Below, in pieces: positions 53,563 to 63,469 of a stretch of 64,000 bases of DNA. The DNA comes from Brevibacterium sp. RIT 803. GTDB taxonomy: Bacteria > Actinomycetota > Actinomycetes > Actinomycetales > Brevibacteriaceae. The stretch is from positions 558,001 to 622,000 of the forward strand of contig NZ_JAFEMW010000001.1 of assembly GCF_016892625.1 (NCBI RefSeq). The letters are read 5' to 3'. Under the pieces are notes generated by a model, which was given only the letters and a program-made list of their open reading frames with translations, was not told the DNA's origin and searched no databases. How positions within the stretch are numbered: the stretch's first letter is position 1; each line of letters opens with the position of its first letter. A program made the translations under genes and the position numbers.

Positions 53563-54861
53563 TTATTTCACGTACGGCACGCCTTCGGCCGCCGGTGGGC
53601 GAACCCGGCCGACGAAACCGGCGACGGCGAGGACCGTGACGATATAGGGAAGCATGAGCAGCAGCTCGTTGGCCACCGGAGTTCCGATGGACTGCAGAGT
53701 GTTGCCCAGGCTCTTGGAGAAGCCGAACAGCAGTGCAGCAAGAAGGGCACCCTTCGGGTTCCATTTGCCCAGGATCATCGCCGCTAGGGCGATGTATCCC
53801 TGTCCGGCCGACATCTCTTTGCCGAATGCCAGACCCGATCCGACGGTGAAGAAGGCACCGCCGAGGCCTGCGATGGCACCGGCCATGAGGGTGTTGCGCA
53901 CGCGGGTGAAGTTGACCTTGATGCCCACGGTGTCGGCTGCCTTCGGGTGTTCGCCCACGGCCCGCATCCGCAGCCCCCACTTCGAGCGGAACACGAAGAT
54001 CTGGAGGGCGATGACGACGACGTACATGATGTAGACGAGGATGTTCTGGTCGAAGAGCACCCGTCCCAGGATGGGGATGTCCGACAGCAGCGGGACCGGC
54101 AGGTTGGGCAGCTGCTGCCGGGAGTTCCATAGGCCAGGGTTCTCTGTGAGGACAGTCGAGTAGAGGAAGCTGGTGACACCGACGACGAGAACGTTGAGCA
54201 CAACGCCGATGATGATCTGGTTGACCCAGTACTTCACCGCGAAGAATGTGAGGACCACAGCCACCAGCGCGCCGGCGATCGGGGCCGCCAACAGACCCGC
54301 ATAGGGGTTCTTGGCCACCGAGGCGACGACTGCGGCGAGGAAGGCACCAGCCAGCAGCTGGCCTTCGATGGCGATGTTGATGATGCCGGAGCGTTCGCCG
54401 ACGAGCCCGCACATCGCGCCGAAGATCAGCGGCACGGACAGTGCCAGTGCACCGGCCAGCAGCGTGGTCAGGGGGATCACGCCGCCGCTGCCGCCGCCGG
54501 CCCAGGCCAGGAACGACACGACGAAGAGGATGCCGAAGACCATCGGGAACCATCCGGCCAGGGTGATCCGCTTCAGGGCGAGGTAGATCGAGGCCGCGGC
54601 CAAGATCACGAGGATGAGCGAAAGGACCAATCCGGCCACGGTCGAAGACACGACAACATCGGGAATGGCGAAGAAGTCGCCGCCGGTCGCGATCCGGAAC
54701 GTCGTCTCACCGTCACGGCCGATGAGGCCGAAGCAGATGAGCGAGACGAGAGCCAGGATCGAGTAGGTGATCGGGAACTTCCACGCGATCGGGGTCAGAG
54801 CCTTGGACTGTGCCGAGGACTTCGCTGCCGGTGTCGCAGCGGCGGTGTTCTGAGCGCTCAT
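53563..54861 (-). CDS. nucleoside ABC transporter permease (NupQ-like)
   Basis: A 432-aa permease of the BPD_transp_2 family, with about ten helices and the conserved GERSGIINIAIEGQLLAGAFLAA near 150. A longer-than-usual N-terminus (about 100 residues) is present. It pairs with the upstream permease, whose stop is 1 nt away. Confidence 0.93.
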   Translation of the reverse strand: MSAQNTAAATPAAKSSAQSKALTPIAWKFPITYSILALVSLICFGLIGRDGETTFRIATGGDFFAIPDVVVSSTVAGLVLSLILVILAAASIYLALKRITLAGWFPMVFGILFVVSFLAWAGGGSGGVIPLTTLLAGALALSVPLIFGAMCGLVGERSGIINIAIEGQLLAGAFLAAVVASVAKNPYAGLLAAPIAGALVAVVLTFFAVKYWVNQIIIGVVLNVLVVGVTSFLYSTVLTENPGLWNSRQQLPNLPVPLLSDIPILGRVLFDQNILVYIMYVVVIALQIFVFRSKWGLRMRAVGEHPKAADTVGIKVNFTRVRNTLMAGAIAGLGGAFFTVGSGLAFGKEMSAGQGYIALAAMILGKWNPKGALLAALLFGFSKSLGNTLQSIGTPVANELLLMLPYIVTVLAVAGFVGRVRPPAAEGVPYVK

Positions 54862-54862
54862 G

Positions 54863-56095
54863 TCAGGCCTCCTTCCGCTTGAGCACCGGTGTGGGCAACC
54901 GGAAGATCGACCTCACGAGTGGTGGGGCCGCAATGAGCAGGACGATGACGGACTGGACGACGAGGACGATGTCGATGGGCGTCCCGGTCTGGGACTGCAT
55001 GAGGTAGCCGCCGGCCTTGAATGCGCCGAACAGGAGACCCGCGAAGAACGTCCCCAAGGGTTTGGACCGCCCCAGCAGGGCCACAGTGATGGCATCGAAG
55101 CCGATCGAACCGCTGATTCCGCCGGTGAGTTTGTACTCGGTGCCGAGCACCTGAGCTGCGCCGCCGAGTCCGGCGAGGGCACCGGCGACGATCATCACGA
55201 GGATCGTCACCTTCGACACGGAGATGCCTGCCGTGCGGGCCGCGTGCGGGTTGGCGCCGACGGCCTTGAACTCGAAGCCGATCGTGGAGCGCTCGAGCAG
55301 CCACCACACGAAGATCGTGGCCAAGATGGCGATGATGAAGCCGAAATGCAGACGGAAAGGTGAGGGCAGCAGCAGGAACATCTGCGCAGAGTCATCGAGT
55401 GACCGTGACTGCGGGTTCGCCGAGTCAGTGTGCGTGAACCAGCTCTGTTTGAGCAGATAGCCCAACAGGTAACCGGCGATGGAATTGAGCATGATCGTCA
55501 CGATCACCTCGTTGGCACCGGTGCGAGCTTTGAGCACACCGGCGATGCCGGCCCAGATCGCCCCGCCGATGATGCCGCCGATGGCTGCGATGAGCATGTG
55601 CACGACGGGCGGCAGGTGGAGGGCGTACCCGAGGAAGCCTGCGATCGTGGCGCCGAGGATAACCTGGCCCTGACCGCCGATGTTGAACAGACCCGAACGG
55701 AAGGCAAGGGCGATGCCCAGGCCGGTGAGGATGAGCGGAGTTCCGCTGACCAGGGATTCGGTCAGGGGCCGGATAGCGCGCTCGGTGGTGCGGGCGTCCC
55801 AGTCGAAGATCGCACCGCGAAACAGCGCGGAGTAGGCCTCGCCGACGGTGGAGAACAGAGTCGAGAAGAACATCCCGGGGGCCGCGACGATGTTCGCGGC
55901 CGCCGCGACGACTTCGGCGTTGGATACGGCGATGAGGACACCGCCGAGCAGAAGTGCGACGACGATGGCCAGCACCGAAACCAACCAGGAGCCGGACAAG
56001 ATGTCCTGCAGCAGATTCGGTTCTCTGTCAGGCTCCGCTTCGGCGCTCGGAGGCGGCGTCGCCGACGGTGCCGCCGGGGAGATATCGGTTGTCAT
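54863..56095 (-). CDS. nucleoside ABC transporter permease (NupP-like)
   Basis: A 410-aa BPD_transp_2 permease. GLFNIGGQGQVILGATIAGFLG near 140 is the motif of this family, and ARTGANEVIVTIMLNSIAGYLLG contacts the ATPase. The ATG overlaps the ATPase stop codon (4 nt). Confidence 0.94.
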   Translation of the reverse strand: MTTDISPAAPSATPPPSAEAEPDREPNLLQDILSGSWLVSVLAIVVALLLGGVLIAVSNAEVVAAAANIVAAPGMFFSTLFSTVGEAYSALFRGAIFDWDARTTERAIRPLTESLVSGTPLILTGLGIALAFRSGLFNIGGQGQVILGATIAGFLGYALHLPPVVHMLIAAIGGIIGGAIWAGIAGVLKARTGANEVIVTIMLNSIAGYLLGYLLKQSWFTHTDSANPQSRSLDDSAQMFLLLPSPFRLHFGFIIAILATIFVWWLLERSTIGFEFKAVGANPHAARTAGISVSKVTILVMIVAGALAGLGGAAQVLGTEYKLTGGISGSIGFDAITVALLGRSKPLGTFFAGLLFGAFKAGGYLMQSQTGTPIDIVLVVQSVIVLLIAAPPLVRSIFRLPTPVLKRKEA

Positions 56096-57690
56096 TTCGT
56101 CTCCTCCGCCGAGGTGGTGGCGCAGTTGTCATCGGGTGCCGCGGTGGCGGCGTCGCTCTTCTCGGGCGCCGCGGTGGCGGCGAGGGCTTCATCGGCAGGG
56201 ACGCCGGCCATCATCAGGCCCAGGGCTTCACGTGAGGTGTCGGCACCGACGATGCCGACGATGCGGCCCGAGTACATGACCGCGATCCGATCGGCGAGTC
56301 CGTAGACCTCGTCGAGTTCCGTCGAGACGATGAGGCATGGTGTGCCGGCATCGCGTTCGGCGATGACACGTTTGTGAACGAATTCGATCGAACCGACGTC
56401 GAGGCCGCGGGTGGGCTGGCTGGCGATGAAGAGGCGCAGGTCGCGGCCGAGCTCACGGGAGAGGACGACCTTCTGCTGATTGCCTCCGGAGAGCGTCGCG
56501 ATCGGGTCGACGACGCTGCCGAGGCGGATATCGAATTCCTCGACCTTCTTCTTCGCCTCGTCGTTGATGACCGCGGACTTGAGGTTGAGGCCCTTGGCAT
56601 AGGGAGGACGGTCGTAGACGTCGAGGATCATGTTCTCGCGGATCGTGAAATCGGCGATGATGCCGTCGGTGGACCGATCCTCAGGAACGAATCCGATGCC
56701 GGAACCCAGACGGTCCTTGACGGACTTGCCGACGAGGTCCTTCCCATCGAGTGTGATCGACCCCAACCTGGGGTCGGTCAACCCGATGATCGTTTCGGCC
56801 AACTCCGTCTGACCATTGCCCTGGACACCAGCGACGGCGAGGATCTCACCACGGCGGACGTCGAAGCTGACATCGTCGACGACGACGTTCTCGGCTTTGT
56901 CGACGACGGTCAGGCTCCGGACCTGGAAGGTGGCGTCACCGGGATCGGCGTCATCTTTCTCTGTCGTCAGGGATACGTGACGACCGACCATCTGGCTGGC
57001 CAGCTCCGCCTCGGTGGAATCAGGAGAGGCAACGCCTGTGATCTTGCCGCGGCGGATGACGGTGATGGAGTCCGCGATCGCCCTGACCTCACGCAGTTTG
57101 TGGGTGATGAACACGATCGAGGTGCCCTGTTCCTTGAGCTGGCGCATGATCGAGATGAGCTCGTCGGTCTCCTGCGGGGTGAGCACCGCGGTGGGCTCAT
57201 CGAGGATGAGGATCTTCGCGTTGCGCGACAGGGCCTTGATGATCTCCACGCGCTGCTGGGCACCGACCGGGAGGTCCTCGATGAGGGCGTCGGGGTCGAT
57301 GTTGAAGTTGAAGCGGGCAGAGATCTCCCTGACCTTCTTCCGTGCCTCGGCGAGGTCGATGAGTCCCATGGACTTCGTCGGCTCATAGCCCAACGCCACC
57401 GACTCGGCGACAGTGAACACGGGCACAAGCATGAAGTGCTGATGGACCATGCCGATCCCGGCAGCCACAGCATCACCCGGACCCGCGAAGGTCACAGGCT
57501 TGTCGTCGAGGAGGATCTCTCCACCGTCGGCGTCATAGAGTCCATAGAGGACGTTCATCATGGTGGATTTTCCGGCGCCGTTCTCACCCAACAGGGCGTG
57601 GATCTCGCCCGGTTCGATGGTGAGATCGATGTGGTCGTTGGCCACGAACGATCCGAACACCTTAGTCATCCCGCGAAGCTCGAGTTTCAC
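56092..57690 (-). CDS. nucleoside ABC transporter ATPase (NupO-like)
   Basis: A 532-aa double ABC ATPase. Domain 1 has Walker A GENGAGKS near 35, ILILDEPTAVLTP and AQQRVEI. Domain 2 has a GVQGNGQT P-loop variant and signature LSGGNQQKVVLSRELGRD; the second Walker B is degenerate (LFIASQPTRGLDV), as usual in this family. The C-terminus carries about 30 low-complexity residues (AATAAPEKSDAATAAP). Confidence 0.95.
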   Translation of the reverse strand: MKLELRGMTKVFGSFVANDHIDLTIEPGEIHALLGENGAGKSTMMNVLYGLYDADGGEILLDDKPVTFAGPGDAVAAGIGMVHQHFMLVPVFTVAESVALGYEPTKSMGLIDLAEARKKVREISARFNFNIDPDALIEDLPVGAQQRVEIIKALSRNAKILILDEPTAVLTPQETDELISIMRQLKEQGTSIVFITHKLREVRAIADSITVIRRGKITGVASPDSTEAELASQMVGRHVSLTTEKDDADPGDATFQVRSLTVVDKAENVVVDDVSFDVRRGEILAVAGVQGNGQTELAETIIGLTDPRLGSITLDGKDLVGKSVKDRLGSGIGFVPEDRSTDGIIADFTIRENMILDVYDRPPYAKGLNLKSAVINDEAKKKVEEFDIRLGSVVDPIATLSGGNQQKVVLSRELGRDLRLFIASQPTRGLDVGSIEFVHKRVIAERDAGTPCLIVSTELDEVYGLADRIAVMYSGRIVGIVGADTSREALGLMMAGVPADEALAATAAPEKSDAATAAPDDNCATTSAEETK

Positions 57691-57717
57691 TGCTTCCGGT
57701 ACTCCTCACAAATTCGA

Positions 57718-57753
57718 AAACTGCAGGGCCGAAACCACTCGGCCCTGCAGTTT
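57718..57753 (-). terminator. intercistronic terminator after the BMP gene
   Basis: AAACTGCAGGGCCG, an 8-nt loop and its exact reverse complement form a 14-bp stem between the BMP gene (stop 57765) and the ATPase gene. On minus it runs into TTTTC. Partial termination would keep the binding protein in excess over the membrane subunits. Confidence 0.82.
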
Positions 57754-57764
57754 AACCTATTCGC

Positions 57765-58835
57765 TTATTTGGGCGTGCTCTCGGATTCCACGGTCAGCGA
57801 TCCGTCGATGATCTGCTTCTTGAGCTCTTCGACCTTCTTCTTCACGTCCTCGGGAACCTTGTCGTCAAAGTCGTGGTACGGAGCAAGTCCGACGCCTTCG
57901 TTCTCCAGCGTGCCGACGTAGGGCTCGGAGCTGAAATTGTCCTTCTGGGCTTCGGCGACGGTGTCCTCGACTGCGTTGGCGATCTGCTTGACCACCGAGG
58001 TGAGGATGATGTCACCGTATTCCGTGGACTCGTATCCGTCGGAGTCGACCCAGACGAGCTTGACGTCCTTGGCTTCCTTCGCAGCCGCGGCTGCACCCAG
58101 TCCGACAGGTCCGGCGACCGGCATGACGACGTCAGCGCCCTGAGAGATGAGCTGCTTGGTCAGTGCCTGGCCCTGACCCTGGTTCTCGAAGTCACCGGAG
58201 AACGAACCGTCCTGCTTCTCCTTGTTCCAGCCGAGGAGCTTGACGTTCTTCTTGTTCTCTTCGTTGAACTTCTTCACGCCGTCAGCGAATCCGTCCATGA
58301 AGATGGTCACCGATGGGATCTGGATGCCGCCGAAGGTGCCGACCTTCCCGGACTCGGAGGTTGCCGCAGCCACATATCCGGCGAGGTAGGCGGCCTCGGC
58401 GGTGTTGAAGACGAGAGGTTTGGCGTTGTCCAGCGTCACCGGTTTGCCATCAGCATCGGAGAAGGTGGAGTCGATGAGAGCGAAGTTGAGGTCCGTGTTG
58501 GCTTCAGCAGCCTCCTGGATCGCATCCTCGAGTAGGAAGCCGACGCCGAAGGTGAGGTTGCAGCCAGCCTGGATCATGTTGTCGACGTTGGGCTTGAAGT
58601 CCGCGTCACCCTGCGACTCCGCGTCCTTCTCCTCGATACCGAGGTTCTTCACCGCGTTCTCCAGACCCTCCTTGCCGGACTGGTTGAATGACTGGTCGTC
58701 CCAGCCACCGGAGTCTGACACCATGCAGCCGAGGAAATCCTCGGCATTCGAATCCCCGCTGTCTCCGGATCCGCAGGCGGAGAGAACGAGGGCAGATGCG
58801 GCGACCATCGACACCGCAGATACGAGCTTCTTCAC
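57765..58835 (-). CDS. BMP-family nucleoside-binding lipoprotein
   Basis: A 356-aa solute-binding protein. GTG 58835 starts the signal KKLVSAVSMVAASALVLSAC, with lipobox LSACGSG. The mature BMP domain has SDSGGWDDQSFNQSGKEGL, the usual nucleoside-contact segment. The longer frame to 58928 would bury the signal peptide and is rejected. It captures nucleosides for the NupOPQ-like transporter downstream. Confidence 0.93.
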   Translation of the reverse strand: MKKLVSAVSMVAASALVLSACGSGDSGDSNAEDFLGCMVSDSGGWDDQSFNQSGKEGLENAVKNLGIEEKDAESQGDADFKPNVDNMIQAGCNLTFGVGFLLEDAIQEAAEANTDLNFALIDSTFSDADGKPVTLDNAKPLVFNTAEAAYLAGYVAAATSESGKVGTFGGIQIPSVTIFMDGFADGVKKFNEENKKNVKLLGWNKEKQDGSFSGDFENQGQGQALTKQLISQGADVVMPVAGPVGLGAAAAAKEAKDVKLVWVDSDGYESTEYGDIILTSVVKQIANAVEDTVAEAQKDNFSSEPYVGTLENEGVGLAPYHDFDDKVPEDVKKKVEELKKQIIDGSLTVESESTPK

Positions 58836-59162
58836 ATTTACTCTTTTCTCAAGTTGCTCACGTCCAGCACTGGCGTCGATCGGGGCGCAGAGTCCTCCGC
58901 CGAATTTGTGAAACCACTGGATGATCACTCATATTTCAATGAATTTTCCGTCAGTCTAATTCACCTCAGACCCATATCAGGGTCCTCTAGCATCTGAATC
59001 GTCGACACCGATATGAAAACGCAACATAACTTCATCTTCGCTCCAGCCCACCCCGACACTCGACCGCCCCGGGCACCGGCTCCCGCTCCTGTCCCCTGGC
59101 TGCCTGCCAGCTACCCGCGCATGCTGGTCCCAGACCTCTTGTGCACTAAACTGGAAGGCGAT
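58836..59162. other. intergenic, divergent promoter region
   Basis: A 327-bp gap between the divergent BMP and ABC-F genes. A TAAACT box 13 nt before the ABC-F ATG is a plausible -10. No clear operator seen. Confidence 0.4.
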
Positions 59163-60992
59163 ATGGCACATCTTCTCGGGGCTGAAGCCCTACACCTCGA
59201 ATACCCCACCCGCATCGTCTTCGACTCCGTCACGCTCGGCGTCGACGCCGGAGACATGATCGGCATCGTCGGCCGCAACGGCGACGGCAAGTCCAGCCTG
59301 CTGGGCATGCTCGCCGGCACCATCGAACCCGATTCCGGCCGCGTGACCTATCGCGGCGGAATGCGCCTGGGCATGCTCAGCCAACGCGACACCATGGACT
59401 CCGACGCGACCGTCGGCTATTCCGTCGTCGGCGACATGGATGACCACGAATGGGCCCGCGACGCCAAGGCCCGCGACATCATCGCCGGTCTCATCGCCGA
59501 TTTGGACTGGAACGCCACAGTCGGCAGCCTCTCCGGAGGCCAGCGCCGACGAGTCGCTCTGGCGGCACTGCTCATCGAAGACTGGGACCTGCTCATCCTC
59601 GATGAGCCCACCAACCACCTCGATGTCGACGGTATCTCGTGGCTGGCCAGGCATATCAGGAACCGCTGGTCGAAGAACTCCGGTGCGTTGCTGCTGGTGA
59701 CTCACGACCGGTGGTTCCTCGATGAGGTCTGCAACAAGACGTGGGAGGTCCACGACCAGATCGTCGAACCCTTCGAGGGCGGATACGCCGCCTATGTCCT
59801 CCAACGCGTCGAACGTGACCGGATCGCTGCCGCAACCGAGCAGAAACGCCAGAACCTCATGCGCAAGGAACTGGCATGGCTGCGCCGAGGTGCGCCCGCC
59901 CGAACGTCGAAGCCGAAGTTCCGGATCGAGGCGGCGAACCAGCTCATCGCCGATGTACCGGAGGTGCGCAATCCGATCGAACTGAAGAAGATGGCGACGG
60001 CCCGACTCGGCAAGGACGTCGTCGACCTCCTCGATGTGTCACTGAGCTTCGGTGACCAGCAGATCCTCGACAACGTCACCTGGCGCATCGGCCCCGGCGA
60101 GCGCACCGGAATCCTCGGCCCCAACGGTGCCGGCAAGTCGACCCTGCTCAGCCTCATCTCCGGTGAGCTCGAACCGGATGAAGGCAGGGTCAAGCGCGGG
60201 AAGACCGTGAAGGTCGGAGTCCTCGACCAGCAATTCAAGGAACTCGACGCCATCGCCGGACAGAAGGTCCGCGAGGTGCTGTCGGAGTCGAAGACGAGCT
60301 TCACCATCGAAGGCAAGGACTACACCCCGGCACAGCTGCTGGAGCGCCTCGGCTTTGCCAAAGAACACCTCTCGGCCAGAGTCAAGGAACTCTCCGGAGG
60401 GCAGAAGCGCCGCCTGCAGCTGTTGCTGCTGCTCATGTCCGAGCCCAATGTCATCATCCTCGATGAGCCGACCAACGACGTCGATTCCGATATGTTGGCG
60501 GCGATGGAGGACCTCCTCGACTCCTGGCCGGCTACCCTGATCGTCGTCTCCCACGATAGGTACCTGCTCGAACGCGTCACCGATCAGCAGTACGCGATCC
60601 TCGATCACGGTCTGCGGCACGTGCCCGGCGGTGTCGACGAATATCTGAAGCTGCGTGCCGAGGACGCCAAATCCGGAGGTTCGAAGGGAGCTGTCACCGG
60701 TCGAGGTGCAGGGAACTCCGGCTCGGGCAATGCGAATTCCTCTGCTGATTCGGGCGCGGACGCACTCTCCGGAGCCGAGGCCCGAGCGGCCAAGAAGGAG
60801 GTCTCCTCGATCGAGCGTCGCATGGACAAGCTGAGCAAGCGCATCGCCCGTGGCCACGATGAGATGGCCGACCACGACCAGACTGACTTCGAGGGACTCC
60901 AGAGACTCACCTCATCCCTGCAGGAGCTCAAGGACGAAATGACAGAGTTGGAGGAGCGCTGGCTCGAAGCCAATGAGGCTCTGGACGCGTGA
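59163..60992 (+). CDS. ABC-F family ATPase
   Basis: A 609-aa protein with two ABC domains and no membrane part. Domain 1: GRNGDGKS near 40, LSGGQRRRVALAALL, ILDEPTNHLD. Domain 2: GPNGAGKS near 370, LSGGQKRRLQ, ILDEPTNDVD. An inter-domain arm lies about 220-310, and a charged C-terminal coiled coil follows a Gly/Ser-rich linker. It likely acts on the ribosome (Uup/EttA-like). ATG 59163 has GGAAGG just upstream; the longer frame gives a Pro-rich, unlikely extension. Confidence 0.93.
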   Translation: MAHLLGAEALHLEYPTRIVFDSVTLGVDAGDMIGIVGRNGDGKSSLLGMLAGTIEPDSGRVTYRGGMRLGMLSQRDTMDSDATVGYSVVGDMDDHEWARDAKARDIIAGLIADLDWNATVGSLSGGQRRRVALAALLIEDWDLLILDEPTNHLDVDGISWLARHIRNRWSKNSGALLLVTHDRWFLDEVCNKTWEVHDQIVEPFEGGYAAYVLQRVERDRIAAATEQKRQNLMRKELAWLRRGAPARTSKPKFRIEAANQLIADVPEVRNPIELKKMATARLGKDVVDLLDVSLSFGDQQILDNVTWRIGPGERTGILGPNGAGKSTLLSLISGELEPDEGRVKRGKTVKVGVLDQQFKELDAIAGQKVREVLSESKTSFTIEGKDYTPAQLLERLGFAKEHLSARVKELSGGQKRRLQLLLLLMSEPNVIILDEPTNDVDSDMLAAMEDLLDSWPATLIVVSHDRYLLERVTDQQYAILDHGLRHVPGGVDEYLKLRAEDAKSGGSKGAVTGRGAGNSGSGNANSSADSGADALSGAEARAAKKEVSSIERRMDKLSKRIARGHDEMADHDQTDFEGLQRLTSSLQELKDEMTELEERWLEANEALDA

Positions 60993-61014
60993 TTATGAAC
61001 GGCGAGGCGGGGTG

Positions 61015-61359
61015 ATGGCCGATTCGGATCGAGTGCGGGAGCTCCTGCAGGCAGAAGACGCCGCGACCAGGAGGCTCATCGCCACGCTGTCCTCGGACAT
61101 CAAGGATCTCTCGGCCGCACGCGAGGGCGACAACAGCGACGACGAGCACGATCCCGAGGGATCGACTCTCGCCTTCGAACGATCACAGGCGGACACCTTG
61201 CTGCGCCAGTCCGAGGAGCGCCTGATCGCCATCGCCGAGGCGGAGCAGAGGCTTGAGCGCGGCACCTTCGGAATCTGCACGCACTGTGGAAACCCCATCC
61301 CCGAGGTGCGGTTGGAGATACGGCCCTACGCACCGACCTGCGTCGCCTGCGCAAGCTGA
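61015..61359 (+). CDS. DksA/TraR-type zinc-finger protein
   Basis: A 114-aa protein. A helical coiled coil is followed by a C4 zinc finger: CTHCGNPIPEVRLEIRPYAPTCVAC. It may bind RNA polymerase through the secondary channel. It follows the ABC-F gene by 22 bp and is probably co-transcribed. Confidence 0.88.
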   Translation: MADSDRVRELLQAEDAATRRLIATLSSDIKDLSAAREGDNSDDEHDPEGSTLAFERSQADTLLRQSEERLIAIAEAEQRLERGTFGICTHCGNPIPEVRLEIRPYAPTCVACAS

Positions 61360-61434
61360 AGATGCATGTGCTTCTGAGTTGACGGGTCGAGAACTTTTCA
61401 GCTGAACACCCCCTGGATTCCGCCTGAGGGCACG

Positions 61435-62493
61435 ATGAGTTCTTTCTGCTTCGAGGTGCTGACACGCTATCGTGGCGTGGTGCCCATACGAGATCACCGA
61501 CTGGACCGTGCCAAAGGCATCCTCATCTTCACTGTCGTCCTCGGCCACCTGCTGGCCAGGACATCCCCGTGGGAAGACGATGTCCTTCGTGCGCCGATGT
61601 ACCTCATCTATTCGTTCCACATGCCGGCCTTCGTCTTCCTGGCCGGCATCACGGCGAAGTCGACGAGGCTGCCCGAACGTGTCCTGACCTTCCTGGTCCT
61701 GCTGTTCACTGTGCTGCCGCTGATGTGGGGGTGGATGTGGGTCTTCGACCTCAATCCCGACTACAGTTTCCTCACCCCGTTCTGGTACACATGGTTCCTG
61801 CTGTCGATGGCGTGCTGGATCATCACCGTGCCCTTCATCGAACGATTCCCACGAACGATCCTCGTCACCTCGGTCGTGGTGGGGCTCTTCGGTGGAATTC
61901 TGCCGATCCTCGACACGGAGCTCTCAGCGTCACGGTCCATGATCTTCTGGCCCTTCTTCGTCATCGGCAAGCTCTACGGCAAGCAGATTCTCAACTGGGC
62001 CGGGAGCCTGCGCATCTGGCAGAAACTGTTCTTCACAGCGACTGCTTTGGGCGCGATCGGCTACTTCTACCTCGATGAGATCTACTACAAGTGGTTCTAC
62101 GGCAGCCTCAATTTCGCCCACTTCGATGTCAGCATCCCCGAAGGCGTCGGCATCCGCCTTATCGTCGACATCGGCGCACTGCTCATGACATTGGCACTGC
62201 TCATGTGGGTCGGCGACAAAGACACCATCCTCGCGAAGATCGGCCGGAACAGCCTGGCTGTCTATGTCCTCCACGGGTTCGTCGTCCGCGGACTTCAACC
62301 TCTGCTCGACGATGTCGAGGGCGTACTCAGCTCTCCCCTGATCCTCGTCGTCTGTTTCTTCGTCGCGCTCCTCGCCACCTACGTGCTTTCGTGGGAACCA
62401 TTTGAGAGAGCCCTGCGCTGGTATTCCTCCACCGTGACCGGTCTGCTGCTCAAACCGTTCTCGCCCCTACGGTCGAAACCCTCCCGCCACTAG
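61435..62493 (+). CDS. membrane acyltransferase (acyltransferase 3 family)
   Basis: A 352-aa protein with about ten helices. It opens with HRLDRAKGILIFTVVLGHLL and YSFHMPAFVFLAGI, the active-site His region of this family. It likely O-acylates an envelope polysaccharide. GAGGG lies 6 nt before the ATG. Confidence 0.88.
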   Translation: MSSFCFEVLTRYRGVVPIRDHRLDRAKGILIFTVVLGHLLARTSPWEDDVLRAPMYLIYSFHMPAFVFLAGITAKSTRLPERVLTFLVLLFTVLPLMWGWMWVFDLNPDYSFLTPFWYTWFLLSMACWIITVPFIERFPRTILVTSVVVGLFGGILPILDTELSASRSMIFWPFFVIGKLYGKQILNWAGSLRIWQKLFFTATALGAIGYFYLDEIYYKWFYGSLNFAHFDVSIPEGVGIRLIVDIGALLMTLALLMWVGDKDTILAKIGRNSLAVYVLHGFVVRGLQPLLDDVEGVLSSPLILVVCFFVALLATYVLSWEPFERALRWYSSTVTGLLLKPFSPLRSKPSRH

Positions 62494-62535
62494 CCGGCCC
62501 ACGGCGGCTCGTGCGACACTGCAGCGACCGCTAGC

Positions 62536-63411
62536 ATGGACCCCGTGGGTAGGAATGAGTCTGGCACCTTGAGCAGTTGGGAACTCGGCCGGTTCCTCAA
62601 AAGCCGTCGAGACCAACTGAGACCGTTGGATGTGGGTCTGCCCTCTGGAACGAGGAGACGCGTCACCGGACTGCGCAGAGAAGAGGTCACCGTCCTCGCC
62701 CATGTCGGGACTACCTGGTACACATGGTTGGAACAGGGACGAGACATCCACCCGTCCGAAGAGGTTCTCGTCTCGATCGCCGAGGCGCTGCGCCTCGCTC
62801 CTGAGGAACGAGCACATCTCTTCCGCCTCGGCGGTTATCGCGGTCGCGCCGAATCTCCCGAAACCGGAGCCATCGACGACCGCCTGCAGACGATGCTCGA
62901 GACGGTTATGCCCTTTCCCGCTATGGTCCACGATGTTGTGTATCAGTGGCAGTCCTACAACTCGACATACCGCTACCTCGTCGGGGATGCCGATGAGATC
63001 ACCGATGGCAGCTGCATCGTCCAGCTTCTGGAGAATCCCGAGTGGAAGCACGCCTTCCGCGACGATCCCAACGAGCTCAGGCTCCTCACTGCGAAGCTGC
63101 GCACCTCATTCGCTGAGTTCCCAGACGATCCTCGATGGCCGAATCTGCTTGAGCGCCTGCGCCGTCATACTGACTTCAGCCGGCATTGGGATAGTGGCAA
63201 TGTCGTGAGAGAGTCGTCGACGTCGAAGGTCATCGACAATCCCTGGGTCGGTCGACTCGACCTGATCTCGGTGGGATTCGTCGTTCAAGAGGACCGTAGG
63301 CTCACACTGTCGGTCCACCAGCCGACGAACCCTGCATCCAAGGATCGGCTGGAACAGCTTCAGAGGCTCATCGATTCGGACGAGGTCACCGCCGCCTCCC
63401 GGTACGCCTGA
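62536..63411 (+). CDS. XRE-family regulator with MmyB-like domain
   Basis: A 291-aa regulator. The N-terminal HTH spans about 10-85 (LGRFLKSRRDQLRP, then TRRRVTGLRREEVTVLAHVGTTWYTWLEQGR), and the C-terminal ~180 residues are the MmyB-type ligand domain. It starts 43 bp after the acyltransferase and converges on the MFS gene. Confidence 0.92.
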   Translation: MDPVGRNESGTLSSWELGRFLKSRRDQLRPLDVGLPSGTRRRVTGLRREEVTVLAHVGTTWYTWLEQGRDIHPSEEVLVSIAEALRLAPEERAHLFRLGGYRGRAESPETGAIDDRLQTMLETVMPFPAMVHDVVYQWQSYNSTYRYLVGDADEITDGSCIVQLLENPEWKHAFRDDPNELRLLTAKLRTSFAEFPDDPRWPNLLERLRRHTDFSRHWDSGNVVRESSTSKVIDNPWVGRLDLISVGFVVQEDRRLTLSVHQPTNPASKDRLEQLQRLIDSDEVTAASRYA

Positions 63412-63469
63412 CATCGGTCACCGGTTCACCTGACAAGCCCGCCCGATTCGTCTGACAATTCTGCCCGGC

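Noticed and set aside
56374-57921. A 515-aa plus-strand frame across the nucleoside ABC ATPase gene
   Set aside because: It is antisense to a full-length ATPase with all motifs; its composition (very rich in Asp, Glu, Gly, Val) is what high-GC antisense frames give.
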